Below, piece after piece: positions 16,324 through 24,930 of a stretch of DNA of 64,000 bases. The notes under the pieces are model-generated. The model did no database searches. It saw only the letters and a program-made list of their open reading frames with translations, and had not been told where the DNA came from. The translations under genes and the position numbers were made by a program. The DNA is from JAKFWI01 sp035549875 (GTDB lineage: Bacteria; Pseudomonadota; Alphaproteobacteria; Caulobacterales; Aquidulcibacteraceae): contig DASZPV010000066.1 of assembly GCA_035549875.1 (NCBI GenBank), forward strand, positions 1 to 64,000, written 5' to 3'. The stretch's first letter is position 1; each line of letters starts with the position of its first letter.

Positions 16324-18192
16324 CTATCGCGCCGTGGCTATTGCACGGACCTCCGGCTCTTCGGCCTGCCGGCGCCAAAGCTCGGCATACTCGCCACCTC
16401 TTGCGACGAGATCGGCATGCCGTCCTATCTCAGCAACCCGGCCGTCCTTGAGCACAACGATCTGGTCGGCGCCCGCGATCGTCGATAGCCGATGCGCCAC
16501 AACGATGGTGGTTCGGCCGCGCGCGGCGGCCTCCAGCGCCTCCTGCACGCCCGCCTCCGTTCGCGAATCCAGTGATGACGTCGCTTCATCGAGGATCAGG
16601 ATCGGCGGATCCTTGAGCATAACGCGCGCGATCCCCACGCGCTGTTTCTCGCCGCCGGAAATCTTCAGGCCGCGTTCGCCGACGCGGGTCTCCCAGCCAT
16701 GCGGAAGACTCTCGATGAACTCGAGCAATTGCGCCTGACCTGCCGAATCCCTGAGCCGCGCAAAATCAGCCTCGGGCGCGCCGTAAGCGATATTGTAGCG
16801 AATGGTGTCGTTGAACAGGACGACGTCTTGCGGCACCAAACCCAGCGCTTCGCGCAGGCTGTCCTGGGTTACGGCTTTCACGTCCTGGCCATCTATGGCG
16901 ACTCGCCCCGACGCGGGGTCAAAAAACCGAAACAGTAATTTGAGCACGGTGGACTTGCCCGCGCCGCTGGGTCCGACGATCGCCGTAGTTTTACCGGCGG
17001 GGCACACAAAACTGACGTGCTCCAGGCTGCGGTCGCGCCCCTCATGCGAAAAGCTTACGTCTTCGAACCGCACTTCGCCGACGCCAGCCTTCAAAGGCAC
17101 GGCATTTGGCGCGTCGGCGATTTCCGGCTTTTCATCGAGAAGCGCGAACATTTTTTCGATATCGATCGCCGATTGCTTGATCTCGCGATAGGAGAAGCCG
17201 AGGAAGTTCAGCGGCGCGTATATATTCAGCATGTACATGATGATCGCGGTGACATCGCCCGGCCCCATCTGACCGCGCACGGCCATCCAGCCAGCGAGCC
17301 CCACCATACAGGCGAGCCCGATATTCATCACCACGCCCTGCACGACGTTCATCAGCACGAGCGACGTGTTCGAGCGTACGGCAGCCTTTGCGTAGGCGGC
17401 CAGGGCCCGATCAAATCGCTCTGTCTCGCGCTTTTCGGCGGTGAACGCTTTCACGGTCTCGAAATTGATCAGCGAGTCCACCGCGCGGCCGGAAGCTTCC
17501 GTGTCGGCCTCGTTCATCTCGCGGCGATGCTGCAGGCGCCATTCCGTGATGCCGAAGGTAAGCCATGCGTAGACGAAGACGACCGCCGCAGCCATCGCGC
17601 CAAACATCCAAGAATAGTGCAGCGTCAGGATCAAGGCAGCGAGCGTCAGTTCGAGCAATGTCGGGCCGATGTTGAACCCCAGAAACCGCAGCAGAAAATC
17701 GATCGCACGTATGCCGCGCTCGATCGTGCGAAACACCGCCCCGGTTCGCTTGGTTGCGTGAAAGCTAACCGAGAGCGAATGGACGTGGGCGAACACCGCC
17801 GCGCCTGCGCGCCGCTGCGCCTCCTGACTTACCGGCGCAAAGATCGCGTCGCGGATCTGGGGCAGCGCGGCTGATCCAAACCGTAGACCTGACCACACCA
17901 TCACCAGCCCCAGAAAAAGGGGCAGAAATCCTTCCGTATTGCCGCGCGACAAGCGGTTAATCGCGTCCGCCAGTACGAGGGGCGCAACAACCGTCAGCAA
18001 TTTGCTGCCAACCGTCAGCGCCAGAGAGGTCCAAAGACGCAATCGAATATCTGTGGATTTTAGCCCGCCTATCACCTCGCTGATACGCTTCAACGCTAGG
18101 GAAAGGCTCGGCGAACCGGAAGATTCGGCGTTGGCGAAAGGAATTAGTGGAGTGGCGTCGTTCTTGAATCGGGCCTGATGCGGGCGTCTCAT
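16324..18192 (-). CDS. Atm1/HMT1-like ABC transporter, fused permease and ATPase
   Basis: A 622-residue half-transporter. The N-terminal transmembrane domain (about residues 45-330, six helices) is followed by a nucleotide-binding domain with Walker A GPSGAGKST, signature ISGGEKQR, Walker B ILILDEATSSLD and H-loop VVAHRLST. Similarity is to the ABCB6/ABCB7/Atm1 group (for example the GFSYREIKQSAIDIEKMF segment), which exports glutathione conjugates or sulfur/metal-glutathione species and supports heavy-metal tolerance. Substrate here is unknown. Convergent with phyR, 20 bp away. Confidence 0.88.
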   Translation of the reverse strand: MRRPHQARFKNDATPLIPFANAESSGSPSLSLALKRISEVIGGLKSTDIRLRLWTSLALTVGSKLLTVVAPLVLADAINRLSRGNTEGFLPLFLGLVMVWSGLRFGSAALPQIRDAIFAPVSQEAQRRAGAAVFAHVHSLSVSFHATKRTGAVFRTIERGIRAIDFLLRFLGFNIGPTLLELTLAALILTLHYSWMFGAMAAAVVFVYAWLTFGITEWRLQHRREMNEADTEASGRAVDSLINFETVKAFTAEKRETERFDRALAAYAKAAVRSNTSLVLMNVVQGVVMNIGLACMVGLAGWMAVRGQMGPGDVTAIIMYMLNIYAPLNFLGFSYREIKQSAIDIEKMFALLDEKPEIADAPNAVPLKAGVGEVRFEDVSFSHEGRDRSLEHVSFVCPAGKTTAIVGPSGAGKSTVLKLLFRFFDPASGRVAIDGQDVKAVTQDSLREALGLVPQDVVLFNDTIRYNIAYGAPEADFARLRDSAGQAQLLEFIESLPHGWETRVGERGLKISGGEKQRVGIARVMLKDPPILILDEATSSLDSRTEAGVQEALEAAARGRTTIVVAHRLSTIAGADQIVVLKDGRVAEIGRHADLVARGGEYAELWRRQAEEPEVRAIATAR

Positions 18193-18308
18193 GCGGCTGA
18201 GTTAGGCGCAAGGGGCCCAAGGAGCAATGAGCCGGGCTCCGCCTTGTGGGCCATATTTGGACGGGAGCGGCCTGCAATGCGCCTAAAACAGCCCCTACAT
18301 GGAAGCAA

Positions 18309-18911
18309 ATGGACCATAAAACAGTGCTGACCGTACCCCGCGCCGTTCGGCGGCCGGCTTTTCTCAACTCAATCTGCGTCTATTGCGGCTCCTCGCAGGC
18401 CGCCGATCCCGCCTATCTCGACCTTGCGCGCCGGTTCGGCGGGGAAATGGCGCGGCGCGGGATTCGCCTGGTCTATGGCGGCGGGAGGATCGGATTGATG
18501 GGCGCGGCGGCGGCAGGCGCACATGAAGCCGGTGGCAAAGTGCTCGGCGTCATGCCGCGTTTTCTGGCCGACCGCGAACTCGTTTGGGACGCGGTCGAGC
18601 ATCGCATGGTCGATACCATGCACGAGCGCAAGCTGATCATGTTCGAGGAGAGCGACGCCTTCGTTGCGCTCCCCGGCGGCATCGGGACGCTGGAGGAAAT
18701 CGTCGAAGTGCTTTCCTGGCGGCGCCTGGAATTGCACGAAAAACCGATCGCTCTGCTGTCGGAAGATGATTTCTGGGCGCCGTTCTTCCACCTGATCGAC
18801 CACACGGTAAACGCCAAGCTCACTCCGGCCACTTTTGCTGGCAAGATCATCGACGCGCGATCCGTAGACCATTGCTTCAAGGCGATGGAAGCGCAGGCGG
18901 CGCCGGCCTAA
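18309..18911 (+). CDS. LOG family protein (TIGR00730, cytokinin riboside 5'-monophosphate phosphoribohydrolase type)
   Basis: A 200-residue Rossmann-like nucleotide hydrolase. The N-terminal SICVYCGSSQAADPAY and the family signature PGGIGTLEE (PGGxGTxxE) are present, with GGGRIGLMG and the MHERK motif. LOG enzymes cleave N-glycosidic bonds of nucleoside monophosphates and were long mis-annotated as lysine decarboxylases. The start at 18309 (MDHKTVL) is preferred over an upstream in-frame start with no similarity; the true N-terminus could be slightly different. Its stop overlaps the gltX stop by 3 bases, convergently. Confidence 0.9.
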   Translation: MDHKTVLTVPRAVRRPAFLNSICVYCGSSQAADPAYLDLARRFGGEMARRGIRLVYGGGRIGLMGAAAAGAHEAGGKVLGVMPRFLADRELVWDAVEHRMVDTMHERKLIMFEESDAFVALPGGIGTLEEIVEVLSWRRLELHEKPIALLSEDDFWAPFFHLIDHTVNAKLTPATFAGKIIDARSVDHCFKAMEAQAAPA

Positions 18912-20245
18912 GCGCGCCGTCCGGCCAGCCGCGCGCGTACCTTTGCCTCCGAGAGCAGAGGAAACAATTTCGGCATTTCCGGCCCATGCGGCTGGCCCGT
19001 CAGCGCCAGGCGAAGGGGCATGAACAAGTGCTTGCCCTTGGCGCCGGTCTTCGCTTTCACTGCGTTCGTCCACGCGCCCCACGCATCTTCACCGTAGGGT
19101 CCCGTCGGCAGCAACTCAGCGGCCTGCGCCAGAAACGCGTGGTCCTCCACCACCGGCGCGATCTCGCCGGAAACGACGCTCGCCCAGATTTCCGCATCGC
19201 TGAGCACGCCGAGATTTCCCCGCACCGCGAGCCAAAAGGCTTCGCCGTGATCGACGCCCAGCGCCGCAAGGCGCGCCTTGACCGCGGCATAATCCAGGTG
19301 GTGGAGCGCCTCGGAATTTACGCGCTTCAACTCGTCGACGTCGAACCGGGCGGGCGCGCGGCCGATCTTGTCCCAGGCAAATTCGTCCGCCAGCGCCTTC
19401 AGCGAAGGGCGCGCGGAAACCGGATCAGACGTGCCAAGTTTCGCCAAGTGTGAAGCGATCGCCAGCGGCTCAAAGCCAGACTCACGCAATTCCTCTACCG
19501 ACAACGAACCGATCCGCTTCGATAGTCCCTCGCCGTCAGCGCCGACCAGCAGAGGGAAATGAGCGAATGTCGGCGGCTCCGCGCCCAGGGCGCGAAACAA
19601 CTCGATCTGTACGCCTGTATTGGCGACGTGATCCTCCCCGCGAATGATGTGCGTTACGTGCAGATCCGAGTCATCCACCACTGAAGGCAGCGTGTAGAGG
19701 TAAGCCCCGTCCTCACGGATCAGCACGGGATCGGACAAAGAGCCTGTGTCGATCGATTGTTCGCCCCGAACCAGATCGGTCCAGTCGGCGCGCGCCCCCG
19801 AAAGCTTGAAGCGCCAATGGGGTTTTCGGCCCTCTGCGGCAAAGGCTTCTTTTTGCGCGGCTGTCAGTTGCAAGGAAGCGCGGTCGTAGATCGGAGGGCG
19901 TCCGCGTGACTGTGCGATACGCCGCTTGCGTTCTAGCTCGTCCTCGGTTTCGTACGCAGGGTAAAGCAAGCCCGCCGTCTTGAGCTTTTCGGCGGCCTTG
20001 TCATATAGCGGAAAGCGCGCCGATTGCTTGGCGTGCTCGTCCCACTCCAGGCCAAGCCATTTTAGATCGGTCTCGATGCCCCGTTCAAACGCCGCAGTCG
20101 ACCGCGCCAGATCGGTGTCGTCTATGCGCAGCATGACTGCCCCGCCTTCGCGGCGCGCGAAGAGCCAGTTTAGCAGGAAGGTGCGGACATTGCCGACATG
20201 CAGCTTGCCGGTCGGAGAAGGCGCAAAGCGTACTCGAATAGACAT
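18908..20245 (-). CDS. gltX: Glutamyl-tRNA synthetase
   Basis: A 445-residue class I synthetase. The HIGH region is PSPTGKLHVGN near the N-terminus and the KMSKS-like motif is LSKRIGS. IIRGEDHVANTGVQIELF, typical of GluRS, is present. It charges tRNA-Glu, and in many Alphaproteobacteria also tRNA-Gln, which is then amidated by GatCAB. Many relatives carry two gltX genes; only this one is in the window, so it may be the canonical or the second copy. AAGGAA precedes the start. Confidence 0.93.
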   Translation of the reverse strand: MSIRVRFAPSPTGKLHVGNVRTFLLNWLFARREGGAVMLRIDDTDLARSTAAFERGIETDLKWLGLEWDEHAKQSARFPLYDKAAEKLKTAGLLYPAYETEDELERKRRIAQSRGRPPIYDRASLQLTAAQKEAFAAEGRKPHWRFKLSGARADWTDLVRGEQSIDTGSLSDPVLIREDGAYLYTLPSVVDDSDLHVTHIIRGEDHVANTGVQIELFRALGAEPPTFAHFPLLVGADGEGLSKRIGSLSVEELRESGFEPLAIASHLAKLGTSDPVSARPSLKALADEFAWDKIGRAPARFDVDELKRVNSEALHHLDYAAVKARLAALGVDHGEAFWLAVRGNLGVLSDAEIWASVVSGEIAPVVEDHAFLAQAAELLPTGPYGEDAWGAWTNAVKAKTGAKGKHLFMPLRLALTGQPHGPEMPKLFPLLSEAKVRARLAGRRA

Positions 20246-20364
20246 TGTTGTTCCTTAGGGCGCGCTTTATCCGCCCAGCGCCGGCAGGACAAGCCGCCGG
20301 CGTGCGTTGACTTTGCAAGACCGGTCGCGCAAGTGCTCCGCCGCCGCAATAAGGGGATTTCGGC

Positions 20365-21252
20365 ATGGCGCGCCTGTTCGACGCCTACATGATTGTGGAT
20401 TGGAGTGCTGCATCCAAGCCGACGACGGGCGCCGACTCGATTTGGATCGGCACGTTCAAACGCGACGTACGCTTTCGCCTCGTTCATGCCGGGCACAATG
20501 CGCCTACGCGCACCGAGGCGAGCGCCTTCATCAGGCAAAGTCTCGCTGATTTCAAACGCCGCGGCGAACGCGTTCTTGTCGGGTTCGATTTCTGCCTCGG
20601 CTTTCCCAGGGGGACGGCATCTGCCCTGAAGCTTGGCGAGCCGCCATGGCGCGCGATGCTTGATTTCGTTGCGCGCGAAATCAAGGACAAGGCGGACAAC
20701 ACCAACAACCGCTTTCAGGTGGCCGCGAAGATGAACCGGCTGATGACCGCACAGGCATTCCCGTTCTGGGGTTGTCCCGCCCGTGACGAACAGACAACGC
20801 TAAAGGCCAAGCGTCCTCGCGATCATGAGCCGGGCGATTTACCCGAGTTGCGGTTCTGCGAGAGCGCTCAGCCGGGAATGAGTTCGGTCTGGAAGCTTTA
20901 TTATCAGGGTTCCGTAGGCGGTCAGACGCTGACGGGCCTGCCGCTCGTCAAGGCGCTGAAAGAAGCTGGCGGGGATCGCGTGCAAATCTGGCCGTTCGAA
21001 ACCGGCTGGCGCCCGCTCGACGCAAACGATCTTGAGGGCGTGGATGCAGTCCTTGCGGAAGTGTGGCCGTCAATGTTGGCGGCGCCGTTGGCCGCTGGCG
21101 AGGTGAAAGACGCCGCGCAAGTACGCACGCTCGCCGCGCACTTCGCCGCGCTCGATGAGGCCGGCAAGCTCGCCGCGCTGTTCGGACCGCGCAAGCACAA
21201 CGCTCCCTCCGATGTCGTGACTAATGAAGAAGGCTGGGTGCTAGGCGTCTAG
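20365..21252 (+). CDS. Conserved hypothetical protein, possible RNase H-fold (DUF429-like)
   Basis: A 295-residue soluble protein with no signal peptide or membrane segment. It opens with AYMIVDWSAASKPTTGADSIWIG and contains RVLVGFDFCLGFPRG, a pattern of two spaced aspartates after hydrophobic strands (YMIVDWS, VGFDF). This resembles the RNase H-like fold of DUF429-type proteins. Similar proteins in relatives have been labelled as cobalamin biosynthesis CbiG-like, but nothing here supports that. AAGGGGA precedes the ATG. Its 3' end overlaps the convergent MATE gene by 12 bp. It is clearly a real gene of unknown function. Confidence 0.75.
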   Translation: MARLFDAYMIVDWSAASKPTTGADSIWIGTFKRDVRFRLVHAGHNAPTRTEASAFIRQSLADFKRRGERVLVGFDFCLGFPRGTASALKLGEPPWRAMLDFVAREIKDKADNTNNRFQVAAKMNRLMTAQAFPFWGCPARDEQTTLKAKRPRDHEPGDLPELRFCESAQPGMSSVWKLYYQGSVGGQTLTGLPLVKALKEAGGDRVQIWPFETGWRPLDANDLEGVDAVLAEVWPSMLAAPLAAGEVKDAAQVRTLAAHFAALDEAGKLAALFGPRKHNAPSDVVTNEEGWVLGV

Positions 21253-22572
21253 CGACCGCCGCCGGGATAACAGCGCAAACCGCGCCACCAGCACGGATAC
21301 CGAAAGCACGCTCGCCAACAGAATGGCGGTCATCAAACCGCGCACGCCCCAGCCGTTGATCTCGCCGAGAAAAAAACCCAGCGGCGGCATGACAAAAACA
21401 TAGGCCAGGATATGGCTCGCGGTGGGAAACCAATTGTCCCCCCGCGCACGCAGCGCCGATGAGCACACGCTCTGCCCGCCGTCTGGCAAAGGAATGAGCG
21501 CGGTAAGCGGCATCACCGTGATCAGCACGGCGGCGAGCGCAAGGTCGGCCGTAAACGTGTGAGCGATCGGCGCCGCGAAAACGACGATCAAGAGAGCGGC
21601 GGCGGCCATGGCGAGCGAATTCACCGCCATGCCTGTCCAACCAGCATGCGCCACGCCCCGCGCATCACGTCGGCCGGTTGCGTCCGCCACGAGTACTGCC
21701 GTACCGGAGGACATGCCGAGCGCCACCATGAACACGACGGACAGCATATTTAGCAATATCTGGTAGCCCGCGACCGCGTCCGCCCCGATCCTTCCTGCGA
21801 TCACCGTCATGCCCGAAAACGCGCCGGCTTCGGCGACCTGGCTCAACGCCGCCGCCGCGCCGACGGCAAGCAAGGCGGCATAACTCGGCGCGTTCGCTAA
21901 CGTGCGCTTCACGTCGTAAGCGCGCGACGATTTCGCCAGAAGTATCCAGGTAATCAGCGCAACAACCGTGAACGCCCGCCCGCCAACCGTGCCCCACGCC
22001 GCGCCCACCGCGCCATAAATCGGCGTCAGCGTAACGGCCATCGCGACATTGATGACGTTCGCGGCCCAGATAACCAGCATGCCGGCATTTGGGCGCTGGA
22101 TCGCCTCCAGGAAGTACGAACACACGACGTATATGAAGTGCAACGGAATACTGAGCGCCAGCACCCGCGCGACAGCCGCAGAACCATCGATCAGATCGGG
22201 CGCAACGCCGAGAACACGCAACAGCGGCGCGGCCCCAAAAAAAAGGCAGAGCGCCGCCGCAGCACCGGTAACAACAGCGACAACCATGCCTTTTCGCCAA
22301 ATCGTTCCCGCGTGGGACGGACTGCCCTCCCCGATGACGCGCGCGGCGAGAACCTGCACGCCGATCAGCAGTCCAATGCCGGCAACAATCAGCACCCCGG
22401 TCGGCGCCCATCCCAAAGCAAGGAACGGCAATTGCCGCGGCGCGAGTTGGCCAACAATAATCGTATCGACCACCCCCATGCACATGATGCCGAGCCGGGC
22501 GAGCGCGACCGGCCCGGCAATGCGCAGGAGCGGTATGACAAGACCGCCGCGCGAGTGTGTCGGGTCAGACAT
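21241..22572 (-). CDS. MATE family efflux transporter
   Basis: A 443-residue polytopic membrane protein with about 12 hydrophobic segments in two similar halves, starting IPLLRIAGPVALARLGIMCMGVVDTIIVGQL. The opening VDTIIVGQL and the GVGAAWGTVGG-like segment match the NorM/DinF-type multidrug and toxic compound extrusion family, which uses a Na+ or H+ gradient to export cations and drugs. The substrate cannot be told from sequence. Confidence 0.88.
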   Translation of the reverse strand: MSDPTHSRGGLVIPLLRIAGPVALARLGIMCMGVVDTIIVGQLAPRQLPFLALGWAPTGVLIVAGIGLLIGVQVLAARVIGEGSPSHAGTIWRKGMVVAVVTGAAAALCLFFGAAPLLRVLGVAPDLIDGSAAVARVLALSIPLHFIYVVCSYFLEAIQRPNAGMLVIWAANVINVAMAVTLTPIYGAVGAAWGTVGGRAFTVVALITWILLAKSSRAYDVKRTLANAPSYAALLAVGAAAALSQVAEAGAFSGMTVIAGRIGADAVAGYQILLNMLSVVFMVALGMSSGTAVLVADATGRRDARGVAHAGWTGMAVNSLAMAAAALLIVVFAAPIAHTFTADLALAAVLITVMPLTALIPLPDGGQSVCSSALRARGDNWFPTASHILAYVFVMPPLGFFLGEINGWGVRGLMTAILLASVLSVSVLVARFALLSRRRSLDA

Positions 22573-22718
22573 GGCCGATGGCGCTATCTGAACCGCCGGC
22601 GCCGCGCCAGCGGAAGGTCAAACCAGCGCGCAGCGCCATCGCGCAATTCGCATAAACGAAAATAATTTCGGTATAGCGACAAATGCGGAATGGGTCGCGC
22701 CAAATGCCTGAAACGGCG

Positions 22719-22744
22719 CGCCGCGCGGCTCACACCGCGCGGCG
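22719..22744 (-). terminator. strong GC hairpin in the hisG-MATE gap
   Basis: CGCCGCGCGG (22719-22728) pairs perfectly with CCGCGCGGCG (22735-22744) around a 6-base loop, about 110 bases after the hisG stop and before the MATE gene. A second imperfect stem (CCAAC/GTTGG around an A/T-rich loop) lies just upstream at 22746-22765. No clear U-tract follows. The rest of the 283-bp gap shows no gene. Confidence 0.4.
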
Positions 22745-22855
22745 TCCAACGCCTATTTTTAGTTGGCGCGCTTCCTCCCCCCCGAAACGCCGTAACTGAG
22801 GCGACTTAAGGCCGCTCTTCAATCGCGCGTCACTCTGCCGCCCGATCTTTCCCTG

Positions 22856-23812
22856 TCAAGGCGTCATTGCAATTCTGTTATGAAACCTTGCATGAACCTC
22901 GTTGGGCGTTGCGAAGATGTAACTAGGGGCGAGCACCAGCACGTCGCTGGCGCCGGCCGCCAGCAGCGCGGCGGCTACAGCGCCCGACAAGTCAGAGGCG
23001 CATTCCAGTTCGACCACGGCGCCTGTCGTCACGACCCGAGCGCCCAACGCCTTTGCGATGGCGGCAATTTCAGCCGTTGGCCTACCAAGGGCGGCGCGAA
23101 CGATGCAGAAGGCTTTGGCCCTCAGCCGCGCCTCAATTTTGTCTGTCAGACCATGGAACGCGGCCCGGCTGACCTCATCCCAGGGCGCGATGAGACTCGC
23201 GGCGAGTTGAGCCTGGCTTTTGAGGATGACGCCGTCCTTCAATATCTTCAGGTGGTTGGCGGCCAACGTCGCCCCAGTCGTTGTTATATCGACTATCGTC
23301 TCAGCCGCGCCGGCTGCTGGCGCGCCTTCTGTCGCCCCGTCGCTCTGGACGATGCGGTAGTCATCAAGCCCGTGCTCGTCGAAGAAAGCTCTCGCCAGCG
23401 CCGGATATTTTGTCGCCACGCGCAACCGCGCGCCGGTACGGGCGCGGAAATCATGGCAGACTGCGTCGAGGTCGGCCATCGTGGCGACGTCGAACCAGCT
23501 TTTGGGCGCAGCGACCACGAGATCCGCCGGCCCAAAACCCAGAGCGCGCACAAGCGCGACGCGAGTCATCGCCGGTTCGCTCTCGCGCAGGAGATCCTCG
23601 CCGCAGATGCCGGCATGAACGGCGCCGGCGCGCAGCGCCTGGGCGATCTCGCCGGACGACATAAGGCGAACATCCACGTTCGGCGCGCCTTTCATGGTCG
23701 CCGTATAGCCGCGCGATTCCAGGACGAGCCGCAGACCGCAATCGGCAAGGAACGCCTCGGCCTGCTCTTTGAGCCGGCCCTTGGAGGGAATGGCGAATAC
23801 CAATCCGCTCAT
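22856..23812 (-). CDS. hisG: ATP phosphoribosyltransferase, catalytic subunit HisG
   Basis: A 318-residue enzyme for the first step of histidine synthesis (ATP + PRPP). The core motifs FAIPSKGRL near the start, GICGEDLLRE, ATKYPALARAFF and the PRPP loop GATEGAPAAGAAETIVDITTTG are intact. The catalytic core is the size of short HisG, followed by about 90 residues (from about 225) that do not read like the classic ACT-like regulatory domain of long HisG; Caulobacter-type HisG has a similar extension. The ATG overlaps the hisZ stop by 4 bp, so HisG and HisZ are made together. Confidence 0.93.
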   Translation of the reverse strand: MSGLVFAIPSKGRLKEQAEAFLADCGLRLVLESRGYTATMKGAPNVDVRLMSSGEIAQALRAGAVHAGICGEDLLRESEPAMTRVALVRALGFGPADLVVAAPKSWFDVATMADLDAVCHDFRARTGARLRVATKYPALARAFFDEHGLDDYRIVQSDGATEGAPAAGAAETIVDITTTGATLAANHLKILKDGVILKSQAQLAASLIAPWDEVSRAAFHGLTDKIEARLRAKAFCIVRAALGRPTAEIAAIAKALGARVVTTGAVVELECASDLSGAVAAALLAAGASDVLVLAPSYIFATPNEVHARFHNRIAMTP

Positions 23813-24930
23813 TTCGCTGCGTCCTCCAACCGCTTCGGACGTAACGCAAAACCGGCCGCCGCCCAGACGGCAAACCGGCCGGCATTCGCTTCGCGTGCGG
23901 CGAGCGCCCGCAGAAGGCCGTCGTAACGCCCCCCGCCGCCGAGGCTTGCGCGCGGGCCAAGCGCGGGCGCCTCCAGTTCAAACACAAGGCCATCGTAGTA
24001 GGAAATCCCGCGCCCGAGGCCGAACACGAAACGCGTATCGGCTGGCGCTTTGGCGAGCTTTATGGTTTCGGCCCAGAACGCGCGGAAGCGTTCCAGCGCT
24101 TCACCAAAAACGGCGCCTGATTTCGTAAGCCCCGTAAGCGCGCCAAATGCAGCGTCTGGCGTTTCGTTGATCGTGAGCGCCGTTCGAATCGGCGCGAATT
24201 GCGCTTCCGTCGGGCGCACTGCGCCGGCGCGCGCGCCCTGTTCGCGCAGGCGCGCCGCGATATCGTCCACGCTGCGCCCGCCAACGGGCGCGACGCCCGC
24301 GATGTCGAGCATTTCGGCTAGGGCCGCGCCCGCGCGCTCCGCCGGCAGCGCTGCAAGCGCTTCAGCCAGAGCTGACGGCGGAGTTTCCGGCGCGCTTGCT
24401 TCAGCCATCACGCCAGCCGGTCCGCCGGCGCGCGAGAACGCCCGTACGAGCCGCTCGCTCCACACCGGATCGAGGCCAACCGAGCGCGCAAGCGCTGCAA
24501 ACAGGCCTACATTGCCAATGCGTAGAGAAGGCTCAACGCCAGCGGCGCGGCAGGCCTCCAGCGCCGCCGCGAGGATGGCCGGTTCCTGCCGTTCCATGTC
24601 CGCAGCCGGCGCAAACCATTCGGCGCCGCCTTGCAGGAATTCGGCAGCCCCCGCGGTAAGTGCGCTCTGGCGACGAAATACGAGGCCCTGGTAGCGTACT
24701 GCGAACGCGGAATTGTTCGGCAAAGCGATCGCGGCGCGGCAGGCGGGCACCGTCATGTCCGGCCGCAGACACAATTCCTCGCCGCTTGGATCGTCGATCA
24801 GGAACGCGCGCTTGCGCAAATTCTCGCCCGCGAGTTCGAGGTAGAGCCCCGCCGGCTGTAGCACCGGCGGATCGATCTCGATCATGGCATGCTTGACCAA
24901 CACGGCGGCGATGGACGCAGCGGCGCTCAT
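23809..24930 (-). CDS. hisZ: HisZ, regulatory subunit of ATP phosphoribosyltransferase
   Basis: A 373-residue HisRS-like protein without the anticodon-binding domain. It keeps class II synthetase-like stretches (LCLRPDMTVPACR, FGLGRGISYYDGLVFE, GGGGRYDGLL). HisZ forms a hetero-octamer with HisG and mediates histidine feedback. The start at 24930 was chosen because its ATG overlaps the hisS stop (ATGA); an in-frame GTG 29 codons upstream lies inside hisS. It overlaps hisG by 4 bp downstream. Identity is clear from context and motifs. Confidence 0.92.
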   Translation of the reverse strand: MSAAASIAAVLVKHAMIEIDPPVLQPAGLYLELAGENLRKRAFLIDDPSGEELCLRPDMTVPACRAAIALPNNSAFAVRYQGLVFRRQSALTAGAAEFLQGGAEWFAPAADMERQEPAILAAALEACRAAGVEPSLRIGNVGLFAALARSVGLDPVWSERLVRAFSRAGGPAGVMAEASAPETPPSALAEALAALPAERAGAALAEMLDIAGVAPVGGRSVDDIAARLREQGARAGAVRPTEAQFAPIRTALTINETPDAAFGALTGLTKSGAVFGEALERFRAFWAETIKLAKAPADTRFVFGLGRGISYYDGLVFELEAPALGPRASLGGGGRYDGLLRALAAREANAGRFAVWAAAGFALRPKRLEDAAK

